64,000 nucleotides of DNA. It comes from Vanilla planifolia. Lineage: Eukaryota; Streptophyta; Magnoliopsida; Asparagales; Orchidaceae. A program made the position numbers and the translations under genes. Under the pieces are notes generated by a model. That model saw only the letters and a list, made by a program, of their open reading frames with translations, did no database searches and was not told the DNA's origin. The stretch is taken from assembly GCA_023846275.1 (NCBI GenBank), contig JAIUJO010000191.1, forward strand, positions 682,001-746,000, read 5' to 3'. This document shows, piece after piece, positions 1-12,200 of the stretch. The stretch's first letter is position 1; every line of letters begins with the position of its first letter.

Positions 1-300
1 ACCTTCATATTAGTTTTATTTAGTTATATAGCATTGTATCAATTTATCTCATTATTCAATATTTTTGAATTGATTTTATTATTTTACAAGGATACATTAA
101 TTCTCCTCCTAAGTAGCCATTATATTGAATTGATTTTGCTTTATAACATTGTATTAATTTATCTTATTTTTTTCAAATTTTTTTTCAGTGACTTCATTAT
201 TTTAAGAGGTTACTTTAATTTCCAATTGAGTTACTTTTATTTGTATTGATTTCGCCATATAACATTGCATTATTTTATCTCATTTCATATTTATTATATA
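1..300 (+). repeat. Sub-monomer triplication (~115 bp x 3), unit A
   Basis: Three successive blocks each carry a TTATATAACATTGTAT-like segment followed by CAATTTATCTCATTT and then a T-rich tract, at roughly 20-60, 130-180 and 250-290. Normal monomers carry this segment twice, so this is a local expansion of the internal half-repeat. The same triplication is at 34235-34560 in unit B, so it predates duplication of the macro-unit. Confidence 0.65.
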
Positions 301-3300
301 TTTACATAATAGTAAAATATTAAATAGGTATTTTTTTATGTGTATTTAGTTTGGTAATTTCAAATAATTCCAAATGTGATCTATTTTAAAGATTGTTGGA
401 CTAATCTCAAAGAGCTTTATCCAATTAAATATTTATTTCTACATATTTTTAATTATTTTTATTTTTAAATGTTGTGACATGATTTATGAGAGATCTCAAT
501 TCATATCATATTTCATCATTGAAGATGTCACAATTGAAGTCCATAGTATCTTAAAACGGAATTTGTCTATACAATTTATCTCAAATATTCAATTTTCCCT
601 CTTTAATTTCGTTTGATTGTTTTGAAATTCTTATTCTCCTCTTTTGTGAGCTTTTGATTAGTTTAATTTTGTGGTAACATATAATTTAAATTTTTCTTAT
701 ATGAGCTTTATTTTATATTTTGAAAAAATTCAAAAAATAATTAATTATTATTAATGCTTATTTATTTTTGTAATTCATATTATTCTAAATGAGGTAAAGT
801 AAAGATTTATTAAATCGGTTTGGAGTAATCAAGAAAAGTTCGATCTAATTAAATATTCATTTCTATAATTTTGAATATTTCATTTTTAATGATTTTGGAA
901 CACTTAACAAGGAATTTCGTCTCATATCTAATTCAATAATAAAAGGTATTATGCTTAATAATCTAAGTATCTTACAATCCAATAATCCTGTTACATTTTT
1001 CACATTTTTTCAGAACTTTAATTCTCATTTGTTTATGTTAGTATGAATATCTATTTCTTCTATCATAATACATTTAGGTCACTTAATTTGTTACTATTAT
1101 ATAACTTAAATTCATCTTAATTTATATTTAAAAAATTTTTATGTAATATCAAAAATATAATTTATTATTATTAATTCTTATTGATTTTGGTAATTCACAA
1201 CAATTATAAAAACGATTTGTTTAAAAAGAAACAAATGTCATTGGATCCCACTCAAAGAGGTCTATTGAACTTTGTATTATTTTTATAATTTATATTATTT
1301 AATATTTATATTATTTGCATATTTTATGAGTCATTTTGACTTGTTGATTAATGATCTTACACTCCATCTACTTTGCAATATGGAATACAACTTTATATCA
1401 TACTTTATGTGATTAATTCAATTTTTTTGCTTTAATTTGGTTATACTATTATGAAAGTGTAGATCTCCTCAAGTGCACCCCTTACATCGTATTGATTTGG
1501 TTATATTAGATTTCTTTAATTTATCTTATTTGAGCATCAATTTGTATTTTCTTAATTTTCAAATAATAATTTTTTATTATTTATTTATTTAGCATAATAA
1601 TTAATAGTTATTCTAGACGTGGCTCAATCATGATGCAACAAATACCATTAGAATTTTCTAAGCAAGTTTTATCTAATTAAATATTTATTTTTACATTTTT
1701 AAATATTTAATTTTATAGTATTTTGCTAAATTTTGGATGGAATTTTGATTTGTATTTGATTTAGTAATTAAGGATGCTACACCAAGTTTTCATATTATCT
1801 TGAAATTAAATGTTTTCATAAATTTATCTAATTTTTTCCAATATTTTTCTTTTATTTTCCTATATAAATTTAGAACATTAAATCTCTTTAAGTTTGTCTA
1901 CCATCTCACTTTGATCAAGTTATCTACATTTCTTCTGTTTATCTATTTTTGATTTTTTTATATATATTTGCTTAATTAAATAATAACAATTATTATTATT
2001 TATGCTTATTTACTTTCATAATAAGTAGTAATTCCAAACTAAGACAAATTAGGATAAAAAAATCATTGTTGGAGTCATGTCTACGAGCTTTGTCTAATTA
2101 AATATTGTCTTTTACAATCTTCAATATTTTATTTTATTGTAGTTTGGCACACTTTATTAGGTACAACAATTAGTATGGATTTTAATTCTCTAATTGTCCC
2201 TATGTGTTACCTTTACATTGCTTGATTAAGTTTTATTAAATTGATTCAATTTGTTATATTTGAACTTTATTATTTATTTTACTAATATTAAAATAATATT
2301 TTAAATTTTAATTATTTTTATTTTGGAAATTTATTATAATTCAATATGAGAACTAATCAATATTAAGATATGTTGCTTAAATTACTGTAACAAGCTCTAT
2401 CTAAATGAAGTTTCATTTTTGTTTTTTCAAATATTTTATTTCATAGAAATTTTACATTCCTTACAAAATATTTTGATCAATACCTAATTTAATGATCATG
2501 GATGTTACACTTTATCTCTTTTTTTTCTTGGAATGCTGTTTTTTGATAGAATTTACTTTTTTTAACTTTTTCTTTGACTTCATTATATTACTATATATAT
2601 CTAAATCTCCTCTTATATGACCATAAAATTACTTTTCTTTGTTATATTATATTTCCTCAATTTATTTCATTTTCACAATAATATATATTTACATAGTATT
2701 AAAAGAATATTTTGTTAACAATTATTTTTCTGTTCTTATGTATTACATTGCTTCAATTATCGCATTTCCTCACTAAAATTAATTTACATTAAATGAAAAT
2801 AATAATTTTTTTATTATTTATGGTTTTCTATTTTAGGAATTCATATTAATTCTAAAAAGTGTTTGATTGAGTTAATATATTGGATGCAACTTGATAAGCT
2901 TTATAAGGAATTGTTTTCTTTTCACGTGTTTATGAATGCTTTCTAAATTATTTTTTGTGACAACTTTAATGATCAAGGATTTTACACAAATTAAGTCTCT
3001 GCTCGTGTCACACTTATAGAGTTGTGGTTATGATATATTGCAATACTTCCATTTAGCTTATTTAAACTTTAATATATATTTACTTTATAGTATAAATTTT
3101 ATTTGTTATATTAATGTCTATTAATTTCAAAAATTTAGACTAATTTTACACAAAGTCCAACGAAGATGAAACAAACACCTTTGGTCCGATTTCTATGAGC
3201 TCCATAAAATTAAATTTTACTTTTTATTTTCAAATATTTATTTATTGACTTTTTTGTCATGATTTTAAAGATGTTTGATTTATACAAGGTTAAACGAATA

Positions 3301-5594
3301 AGAATACTACACTTAATCACTGGAGTACAATGTACTGAAACCTTCCAATTCATATTTTATCATTTTATCAAATTGTTTCCTCGAATTCATTATGCTTCTA
3401 TGACAATGTAATTCTCATCTCATGTGATCTTTACATCACTTTCATTTAGTTAAACTACATTGCTTTAATTTAACTCTTTATGACTTTAATATTTATTTAT
3501 TTAATACAAAAATAATAATTTTTAATTATTTTAGATTAATTACTTTTTTAGTTTGAAGAAGTGACTTTTTTATTTTTCAACTTTTTTATTCACACTAGAT
3601 TTCATGAAATGTTGAAGTACACTCAATCTCATTAGAAGGTTGTAGTTCAACTTTCTTATGTAACTTACATTATTTTTTTGCATATGTAGTTTTGTAGTTT
3701 TTATTAATTCTAAATAAGGATTAACGGAGAGATAGCAAATTTCATTGGACTCATCCTGACCCATTTTATCTAATTAATAAGGTATTTTAATCCATGCATA
3801 ATTTAACAATTTACTATGTACCAATAAAATATTTTTAGTGTGAGCATTACATTTGCTTTGATTTTGATATATTATATTGCTTCCATTTATCTCTTTGTAA
3901 CTTTAATATACGTTCTCTAAATATTACTATAATAATTTATTATTAGTTTTGTTTATTTACTTCGATAAACTTCTATAAGTCTAAAGGAGGTTCTATAGAG
4001 ATGAAACAAACATCCTTGGACTTGCTTTGATTATTTCTATACATTTTGAACACTTTATAAATCATTTTGATTCTTATCCAATTTGATGATAGAAAATTTT
4101 AAAATTGATCTAACTAGTACCTTTTATTACAACTTTTTTTCACAAATTATATTATTTTAAGAAATGTTCTGTATTGATTTGGTTGCATTACTAAGAAACT
4201 CTAATCTTCTACTATGGCTTTACATCATTTAGATTACTTTATATTATATTTAATTAATTTATTTATTTTTAATTTTTAAATATATTTACTTGATATAAAT
4301 GTTATTGTTATTTATTTTTACTCAATTTTGTAATTCATTGAATGTCCAAAAAATGGTTCAATCAAGACAAAACAAGTAGCATTAGACTCTATAGGTCATG
4401 CTCTATTTAATTAAATATTCAATTTTATAATTTTAATTAATTTATTTTGTAAGATTTTTGAATAATTTAAAAAATCATTTTCATTTATACTTCATTTAAT
4501 GATCAAAGTTGTTATTAATATAAAAAAATTAACTTTGTTACATAATTTATGTTATTTTATCAATTTGTTTGCTTTGAATTGGCTACTTCACTAACTCTAA
4601 TTATTTGATCATTTGAAATTCAAAAAATTTTGACTTGTTCATATTGCATTGCTATAGTTTATGTCTTTTTACCCTCATAATATATTTTTAATTAAAAATA
4701 AAATAAAACTTTGACCTTTTATACTTATTTATTTTGGTAATTTCTAGTAATTGGAGACAATGTCCACTTGAAACAAAACAAATTTTGATGGACTTGTGTT
4801 TACAAGCTCTATTCCATTAGATAATGAGTTTTATAATTTAAAATATGTTTTATTTGTAGATGAGTTTATGATTGAGGATGTCATGAATGATTTTCTTTGT
4901 ATCTTGGAATGATGTTTTCTCATCTAATTTATCACGTTTCTTCAAATGTTTTGTTTAATTTGGCTATTCAATTTATTCGATTTTAGCTTGATTATATATT
5001 TCCTTTATATTAAAATATGTTGTTGGACTCACCTTGATTGGATCTAACAAATTAAATATTTTTTATGTTTTCAAAAATGTTATTTTCTTGGATGTTTCAT
5101 TCTTTATGAGATATTTTAATTTGTTCCTAATTTGAAGATTAAGACTATTAGACTTAACCTACTTAATATCTTGGAGTACAACTTCTCTCAATAATTTGTT
5201 TCATTTCTTACAGATTTTCCCTTTGGAATAGTTATTTTACTAAGTAACTCAAAGTCTACTGTCATATGACCATTTTTCCTAAGGAGTTCGATTTATCTCA
5301 ACAAGCTATATCCAATTATATTTTTATTTTTAAATTTAAAAAATATTTATTTTTTAAGACTTTCGATGTCTCATAAGATTTTTTAAATCATACCAGATTT
5401 CATTATCCAAGATGTTACATTTTGATTCATTAATATCTTGGAATGAAACTTTCTAGTTTAATTAATCCAATTTCTTAAAATGTGTTATTTGCTCTTAAAT
5501 TTATTAATATAGAACTCTAAATTGTCTTTTGTATGACATTTACATCATTTTGATTTAGTTGTATTACATTACTTCAATTTATCTCATTTATGCC

Positions 5595-5597
<3 letters not shown>

Positions 5598-5669
<72 letters not shown>
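5598..5669. repeat. (TA)n microsatellite inside a satellite monomer
   Basis: About 36 uninterrupted TA dinucleotides lie where ordinary monomers carry the short run TTTAATATATATTTA just before TTAATATTAAAATAAT. The tract at 37789-37854 is in the matching monomer of unit B. Confidence 0.95.
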
Positions 5670-5670
<1 letters not shown>

Positions 5671-7194
5671 GTTAAAATAATATTTTATTATTATATTTGT
5701 TTTTTAGTTTTGTAATTTGTAGTATTTACAAACGAAGTGCAATGAAGTAATAAAAATGTTGCTGGACTCATCTTGAATTCTTAGGTCCAAAAAAGTATTT
5801 ATTTTTTTTGTTTTTAAATATTTTTTTATCTTTTATGATTTTAGAATTCTTTACATGTTATTTTTATTTATAACTTAATTTAATAATCGAGGATGGAAAA
5901 CTTAATCTCCATAGTATCCTAGAGTGCTGCTTACTTGAATAATTGTTCTTATTTCTTTAAAACTTTTTCTTTTATTAGGCTATCTTAGTTTGAAACACTA
6001 ATTATCCTTTATTGCATCCTTTACATTAGTTTGATTATGCTACGACACAATGAATCCATTAAAGTTATTCCACATTTAATAAATTTTTAGTTGTTATAAA
6101 AACAATAATTTATTATTATTTTTTCTTTCATAATTAATGTTATTTCCAAAAAAAGTAAATGTAAATAAAATAAATGTCTTTTGACTCATCATGATGAGTT
6201 ATATCTAATTAAATATACTATTTATATTTTTAATATTTTACTTTTTATAGGACTTTTGCATGATTTTATGAAACATTTTGACTCACACCTAATTAGATGA
6301 TCAAGGATGTTATGCTAGATCTCTGTATTATCCTGAATGCAGTTTTTTGATACATTTTAATTAATTTCTTCTTAATTTTTTTTCTCTTTAATTTTGTGAC
6401 ATTATTACATATCTCTTTATCTCATCTTATGTCATCTTTACAACACATTTTATTTTTCTATAGTACATTGCTTTAATTTACCTTATTTTAGATTAATATA
6501 TATTTACTTTGTATTAAAATAATATTTTATTTTCTATTATCTTTTTCATAATTCAATAAAGAAAAAACTTGGTCTAATTTAGATAAAGTAAACATCATTA
6601 GACTCATCTCATAGAGCACTATTAACTAAATAATTATTATTATATTTTAAATATTTAATTTTTAAAGATTTTTGCTTTATTTATGGGATATTTTGATTAG
6701 TACTTCATTTTATAAATGATAAGGTTACATTTAATCTGCTTAGTATCTTTAGAGCTAACTTTCTTATTCAATTAATCTCATTTCTTTAAAGTCTTAAATT
6801 TGCTCTAAATCTTCTCTCATGTAACGTCTATAACATTTTTATATGGTATTACTAGATTTCTTCAATTTACCTCATTCCACTATTAATATATATTTATTTC
6901 ATATTAAAAGAATAATACTTTATTATTTATAGCATTTTATTTTTGTAATTCATATTTATTCAAAATAACGTTTAATTTAGATGAAATAAATGATGTTAGA
7001 TGCAACACGACCTGCTTTATCCAACTAAATAGTCACTTTGATAATGAGAACTATTTTATTCTTAAATGTTTTTTTCTATTTAAGATATTTTTATTTGTGA
7101 CAAATTTAATGATGGAGGATATCACAATTGATGTTCTTAACAACTTTAAGTGCAATTTTTGCTCACAATTTGTCCCATTTCATAATTTGTTTTA

Positions 7195-7260
7195 CTTTTA
7201 TTTGGTCATACTACTATATAACTCTAAAGAGATTAAGTGTAGCATCCTCAACAATCAAAT
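7195..7260. other. Forward-to-inverted array junction, unit A
   Basis: On the left, a forward monomer runs through TATTTGGTCATACTACTATA and ACTCTAAA. On the right the sequence continues as GAGATTAAGTGTAGCATCCT, the reverse complement of the monomer landmark. The switch is at about 7227. The same break in the same monomer phase is at about 43305. Arms of the same monomer flank it in opposite orientation about 110 bp apart, giving a large imperfect palindrome. Confidence 0.85.
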
Positions 7261-8519
7261 ACGGTATGAATACATTTGTATCAAAACTCATGCAAAGGAC
7301 AAAAATAAGTCCATGGCTCTTTCAGTTCAATCAAACCATGTTTGCTTTATAAAATAATGTCAATGTTCAATGACTTTTCTTTTGTTTCAAACAAACCATA
7401 TTTCGAATTACTATTAATTACCAAGGCATAAAACAATAAATAATAAAGAACTATTATTATAATGTTAAGTGAATATATGTTAAAGTTAAAATCAAATATA
7501 TTGAATAAATCTAAAATATATTAATAAAGGTTATGGGAAGGTCACACATGATGAAATTGATATTTAAATAGTAATACAGTCAAATCAAAGCACAAAAATT
7601 TAAAAAATCAGAAAAATTATAAGGGAAAGTTGCATTCCATGATTGTAAGGGGATCAAGAGTAACATCTCTTATCATTAAAACTAGTATGAATTAAAATGT
7701 CTTAAAACACCTATGTGAAGTTTATAAGATAAATAATTTTAAATCCTAAAAATAAATACTCAAATGTAAAGAGCTCATTAACACGTGTCTAAAAAAATTA
7801 AATCAAACAATGTTTACAACGAGATAAACTATGTCGGAGTTTCACATTGCAAGGATATAAGGGGATCGAGTATATCATCATAGATCATCAAATCAAGTAG
7901 AAGTGATAGTGTCTCAAAAACTATACCAAAAAAAATAAAAATAAATTATTTAAAAATATTAAAAAATTTTCTATAGTGGATTGAGCTCGATACAAATTAA
8001 TGTTCAATTATATTGCATGATATAAATTAAAATGACTGATAAAGCATTATAAAAACTGTTAAAAAAATAAAAATTAATGTTTGATTAGATATAGCATGCT
8101 GAAACAAGTCCAAAAACATCTCATTCATCTTAATTAGACCTTCTTTAGGTTTATTGTGAATTCAAAAAACAAAAAAAAGACTATTATTTTTATATTAAGC
8201 AAGTATTTATTGGGCTAAAATAATAAAACTAAATCAACAAGAAAAACTCTATGAAATGCTAAAAGTTATATGGTAAAATCCATATCAAAAAATGTTAACG
8301 AAAATGAGTCCAACATCCATGACCATCAAATGAGGTACGAATTAAAATGCCTTATATGCCTTACAAAAACCATTGAAAATAAATTATTTAAAAATATAAT
8401 GTTGAATATACAACATGGTAGATCACGTAAAGATGACTCTGATGACACTTGCTTCCTCTTAATTTGACATAATTTGGAATCACTATGACTTACAGAAGTA
8501 AATAAGTAGAAATCATACA
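7228..8519 (-). repeat. Satellite array, inverted orientation (unit A, segment 1)
   Basis: These are the same monomers as the forward array but reverse complemented: blocks such as AAGTGTAACATCC, GATCATCAAATTAGGTATGA, AATGTCTCATAAAGCATG and GAGATAAATTGAAGCAATGT recur in order. The + strand becomes A-rich. The segment is shorter than its counterpart 43306-45886 because unit A lacks about 1.2 kb of monomers just before the LTR-like segment. Short frames, such as one at 8270-8467, have no family resemblance. Confidence 0.88.
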
Positions 8520-9256
8520 TGTTGAAGAATCAGCGGATGAGTTTTGGTCAAAAATCGATTTTACGGTATAAACGCGACAGCGGCGGGTTCTCTGTCCTTG
8601 GTTGTGCCTAGTCTGAAGTTGACAAACCCAAGGTAGTTTTAGTAATTTTGTTTAAACAAATTTTTAAATTTGAGATAATCGATGCTTGTGTTTATGGCAG
8701 AACTTAAGAAAGAAGTTGTGCAAATATCGATTCTTATTAAGTTCATATTGGATAGAGTAGAAAACAACTAAAAGATACATTATGAATTTAATTTTTTGTG
8801 TATTTCTATTTTTTTTATTTTTTAGAAAGTTATGCTTGGCATCAATATTTATTATTAGTTGCAAAAGTTAAATTTCATTTAAATTAATCATCTTAGATAA
8901 ATATCAGTTTACCATAACATAATCCATTGTCCTTGACAATCTTCAGAATCATTTCATTTTTTATCACATGTTATTTTTGCTTAGTAACTTTTGCAAACAA
9001 TCCACTTAAATTATAATAATTTTTTAGTAAAAAGAATACTAATTAAATTAATGAGAATATCATAATTAACTTAATAGGAATGAAATCGAAAGGTATTGAC
9101 AGCACCTAAAACCTTTTGGGTATTGTTAATGTATAAATAATGTTGGTCACTAAACTCACTCGTCAATTTGGGAGACCCCAAATAAGGTTTAACTAGTTGG
9201 TAGATCTAGTTTTTACTCCTATATCCGCATATGAAGTATTTAAAATTATAACAACA
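8520..9256. mobile_element. LTR-like non-satellite segment, possible solo LTR (unit A)
   Basis: About 737 bp of non-satellite sequence interrupts the inverted array. It can be bounded as TGTTGAAG...ATAACAACA, giving the TGTTG/CAACA inverted ends typical of plant LTRs. It holds TATAAATAA at 9132-9140 and a conspicuous GC- and CpG-rich stretch at about 8531-8625, unlike anything nearby. No 5 bp target duplication is visible: ATACA lies on the left and TCAGG on the right. Roughly 200 bp of the interrupted monomer is missing, so this is not a clean insertion. The right edge is identical in unit B (46532). The left edge is uncertain because unit B differs there. It could instead be an unrelated filler segment. 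Confidence 0.4.
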
Positions 9257-12200
9257 TCAGGTGTGACAACTTGATCATCAAATTAGATACGAATAAAAAT
9301 ATTTTGTAAATTTTGTAAAATCTTTCAAAAATGAAATATTCAAAAATGTTGAGTAATTATTTAAAAGTATAGAGCTTGTAATTATGATACTACAAAAATT
9401 ATTTCTTCTTGATTTGACTTTTTTGAATTGCTATAGATTATTATATTAAATAAGCACCAATAATAGCAAATTACAATTCCAATATTAACTAAATTACTAT
9501 TCCAACTTAAATGAGATAAATTTAATCGATGTAATTTCACCATATTAAAGCATTGTTTTAGTAGCCCGAGTATAGATTTATAGTCAAATGGTAAATAATG
9601 TAAATCATTATAAATTATAACATAAATAATCATAAATAATCATAAATAACAATAAATATTTCTTTTAAAATTAAATAAACATATATCATTATTGAAATAA
9701 GTTAAATTGACTCAGTGTAATATAATCAAACCAATATAACATGCAAATCAAATTAGAAGATATAATAGTTATATAGTAATAAAAAATCAATATAAATAAT
9801 TTGAAGAAATGAGATAAATTTTACACAAAAGTTCATGTCCTTGGTACTAAATAGTTTGATTGCGACTTTCAAAATTGTGAAACTGTGTTATTCCTTACAA
9901 ATCTAATGATGTTTATTTCATCTATATTGGACTTAGTTTTGAATAACTTTGAATTGTCCAAATAGAAAATGATAAATTATTAAAAATTGTTATTTTAATG
10001 AAAATAAATATTTATTAAAGTTAAAAATGAGATGAATTGAATTATTTAATATAATATTATCAAGTTGATATAAATGTAACATGATATAAGATATAGAGAT
10101 TTGGAGTAAAATAAATAATCCAATGCAAAACATTTGAAAAATTGTCATAAACTATTTGGGAAAGTTAATTTTCAAGATTCGTAGGAGAGCGCGATTAGTA
10201 ACTATAACCATTAAATAAAGGAAAAACTAAGATGTCTTGTAAAATAATCAAAAACAAAAAAATCTTAAAAAAATAAAAGTAAATATATATTTATTTTTAG
10301 TGCATTGAGCCAAGCCCAACAAAGTATATTTTGCCTTAATTGGACTTTATTTAAAGATACTACAAATTACCATATTAAATAAGCATGAATAAAAATAAAG
10401 TACTATTTTAATTTTAAGTAGATATACATTAAAGTTTAAAGAAGATGAATTGAGTCGATGTAATATAGCATAACTAAAGTGATGTATAGATCACACCATG
10501 AGAGATTTAGAGTTGCATCACAATATACGTAAATGTAAGAAAAGAATTAGAGCAAATAAGAAAAATTGTATGGGAAAGTAATATTCCAATGTGCTATAGA
10601 GATAAAGTGTAATCGTGAAATTATGTATAAATAAAATTATGTCATAAAATGATAATAAATCATAGAAAATAAAATATTAAAAATTATAAAAATAAAAATT
10701 AAACTGGATGTATGTTGTTGAGATGATTCCAATAAGCATTTATTTAGTCTAACACTAACCTCATTTTGATTTTCTATAATTTTTAAAAGTAAATAAGCAT
10801 AAATAAAAAAAATTATTATTTAACATTAAATAAGTATAATAAACACCGCATGTAGACAAATTTCAACAATGTAAAATAACCAAATCTCGCCGACATAAAT
10901 GTCACCATAGAAGAGAGTTATAGTTATGAAGTAATATAACTGAATAAAAAAACTATAGAAGAGAAATAACTTTTACAATAAAGTTCGTTCCAAGGCACCA
11001 GGTATATTGAGTTTGACATTCTCCATCATTAAAATGTGTAAAAATTAGAATTTCTTGTAAAGTGTGCCAAATCCTTTAATAACAAAATAGTTATAAATCT
11101 AGAAATTAATGTTTAAGGTGATGGAATAAACCAAAAGAAGTCCAATGACATTTTTTTTATCTCGATCAAAAAATGCTTTTTAATTATTATGAGTTAGAAA
11201 TGTAAAAAGGCATAAAAAATATTAAATTATTAGTTTAATGCCAATTAAGTACATATAAATACTAAGATAACATTAGTTGTACAATTGTAATATAACCCAT
11301 TCAAGTGGATATAAATGTAAAGACATAGAGTTTCATAATAATATAACCATAACAAAGAAAAAAGTTCTAAGAAATGAGAAAAGTTTAATAGCAAAGTTGT
11401 ATTAAGTGATAAAAAGCATATTGTGTGCAATATCATCAATACGCAAATCTGGTGCAAATTAATATGTCTTGTAAGGCATGTCAAAACTTCAATAAAAATA
11501 TTACGAAATGTTGAGTTATATAGTAATTTAGCTAAATCAAAGAAACGAAAACTAATGAAATAAGAAATATTGTATAATGTTAATTACATTCCAAGGTGCA
11601 ATTGTGATCTAGTGTAGCGTCCTTAATCGTTAAATCAAGGAGTCAAAATCTCTTGTAAAGCATACAAAATTCTTTAAAAAATAAAATACCTAAATATTGA
11701 AAAACTTTTATTTAAACAAATAGAGCTCATCGGGATGATTTCAAAAACATTATTTTGTGTTGTCAAAACTTGTTTTGAATTATTTTAAATTTCTAAAATA
11801 AATAAATAGCAATTATAATATATTTTTATTTTAATATTTCATAAGAAAATATATTTAAGCTTATATAAGTTATATTAATGAACTATAATATAACAAAATC
11901 AATGCAATGTGAAGGTCACATGAGGCAATATTTAGAGTTACATAATATAATAACCTAGATACAGAAAAAACATGAAAAACTTAAACTAACTATAAAAGAA
12001 AGCTATATTCCATGATACTAAATAGATGAAATGCAACATCCTTAAGCATAAAATAAGATATGAGACACTATAGCTCATAGAACATGTGAAAATATTAAGA
12101 ATAAAATTTTCAAAAAAAAACAAAAAAATAAAATATTTAATTAGATAAAGTTTATAGTGATAAGTCTAATGGCATTTTCTTCATCTTGATCAAATAATGA

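Larger units (their letters stand above)
1..7227 (+). repeat. AT-rich ~415 bp satellite array, forward orientation (unit A, left end outside window)
   Basis: This is a head-to-tail array of strongly diverged monomers. The best landmark in each monomer resembles GATGTTACACTTGATCTCC followed by CTTAGTATCTTGGAATG. I find it near 517, 940, 1352, 1768, 2175, 2498, 2975, 3300, 4090, 4502, 4872, 5137, 5400, 5885, 6300, 6715 and 7113. Well-preserved spacings are 398-423 bp, and the irregular ones mark partial monomers. Other recurring blocks are TTTGATTTGGTTATATTAC (twice per monomer), ATTTATCTCATTTCTTC, TTTGGTAATTCATAGTAATT and TCTAATTAAATATTTATTTT. The + strand is T-rich and CpG is nearly absent. 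No coding potential was found; short open frames come from low complexity. The array aligns with 34250-43305 in unit B. Confidence 0.9.

Noticed and set aside
7097..7357. Two overlapping + frames (86 and 74 codons) across the inversion junction
   Set aside because: They span opposed satellite monomers, are in different frames, and resemble no family. The counterpart at about 43170-43430 does not keep them.
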